DNA of 15,423 nt. Origin: Candidatus Zhuqueibacterota bacterium 4484_87. Its GTDB lineage: Bacteria; Zhuqueibacterota; Zhuqueibacteria; Thermofontimicrobiales; Thermofontimicrobiaceae. The notes under the pieces were generated by a model. That model made no database searches and was not told the origin of the DNA. It saw only the letters and a list, made by a program, of their open reading frames with translations. Shown one piece after another: positions 15,267 through 15,423 of this stretch. The stretch's first letter is position 1; every line of letters starts with the position of its first letter. The DNA lies in the NCBI GenBank assembly GCA_002085355.1, contig NATN01000018.1:1-15423 (forward strand), written 5' to 3'. The translations under genes were made by a program, and so were the position numbers.

Positions 15267-15423
15267 ATGTTTCGAAAACTAAATAAGTTCGTTCAGGAAG
15301 TAAAAACGGAAATGGCGAAAGTGAGTTGGCCTGATAAGGAAGATCTTAAGGGTACAACGACTGTCGTGATTGTCGTTACTTTAGTGTTAACGCTGTTCAT
15401 TTTTGCAACTGACAAAATTTTAG
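15267..15423 (+). CDS. secE: Preprotein translocase subunit SecE, 5' part
   Basis: SecE stabilises SecY in the SecYEG protein-export channel. The first 52 residues are present, and the gene runs off the window. The amphipathic helix with the family signature EVKTEMAKVSWPDKEDL is followed by a transmembrane segment from about residue 29 (TTTVVIVVTLVLTLFIF). It is the short single-span form found in most bacteria. A GGGAG lies 13 bases before the ATG. nusG would be expected next. Confidence 0.96.
   Translation, partial: MFRKLNKFVQEVKTEMAKVSWPDKEDLKGTTTVVIVVTLVLTLFIFATDKIL

Overview
The window is a conserved chromosomal region of a Gram-negative bacterium. A lipobox lipoprotein with a SPOR domain, and a gene that ends in SecE next to a tRNA cluster, fit an organism with an outer membrane. 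Moderate-to-low GC, a GlnRS beside GluRS, promoter-like TTGAC/TAnnTTT elements and the gene order suggest an FCB-type lineage such as Calditrichota or KSB1. That placement is an inference; no rRNA is present to fix it.

Layout. (1) 1-1769, minus strand: most of a large exported TPR-repeat protein whose 3' end lies outside the window. (2) 1770-2340: an AT-rich divergent intergenic region carrying a probable promoter for (3) a SPOR-domain lipoprotein (2341-2895). (4) 3182-8445: a dense plus-strand run, yebC-ruvC-ruvA-ruvB-queA-ispD-ispF. It covers a YebC-family factor, the complete RuvABC Holliday-junction machine, one queuosine step and two MEP isoprenoid steps. It closes with two hairpins, the second a good intrinsic terminator. 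(5) 8588-11784: gltX and glnS, the glutamyl- and glutaminyl-tRNA synthetases, in tandem. (6) 11856-14135: a fluoride riboswitch followed by crcB (fluoride channel), a DUF190 gene and cysS. (7) 14185-15423: a promoter, then tRNA-Thr(TGT), tRNA-Tyr(GTA), tRNA-Gly(TCC), a palindromic insert, tRNA-Thr(GGT), rpmG, tRNA-Trp(CCA) and the start of secE.

How it fits together. Most genes are housekeeping ones for translation, DNA repair, tRNA modification and isoprenoid synthesis. The regulated exception is the fluoride unit, where the aptamer should turn on export of fluoride by CrcB; the DUF190 gene 10 nt downstream is probably part of the same response.

Three places deserve a second look. The tRNA cluster has the classic Thr-Tyr-Gly-Thr-(tuf)-rpmG-Trp-secE order but lacks tuf, and the gap holds sequence weakly resembling the 3' end of tuf. 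Between tRNA-Gly and tRNA-Thr lies an insert of about 190 bp with two long inverted-repeat pairs that cross each other, so it is either a MITE-like remnant or a pseudoknot-capable RNA. The fluoride aptamer is followed directly by a U-run, without a separate terminator. I found no CRISPR array, prophage, defence system or intact insertion sequence.
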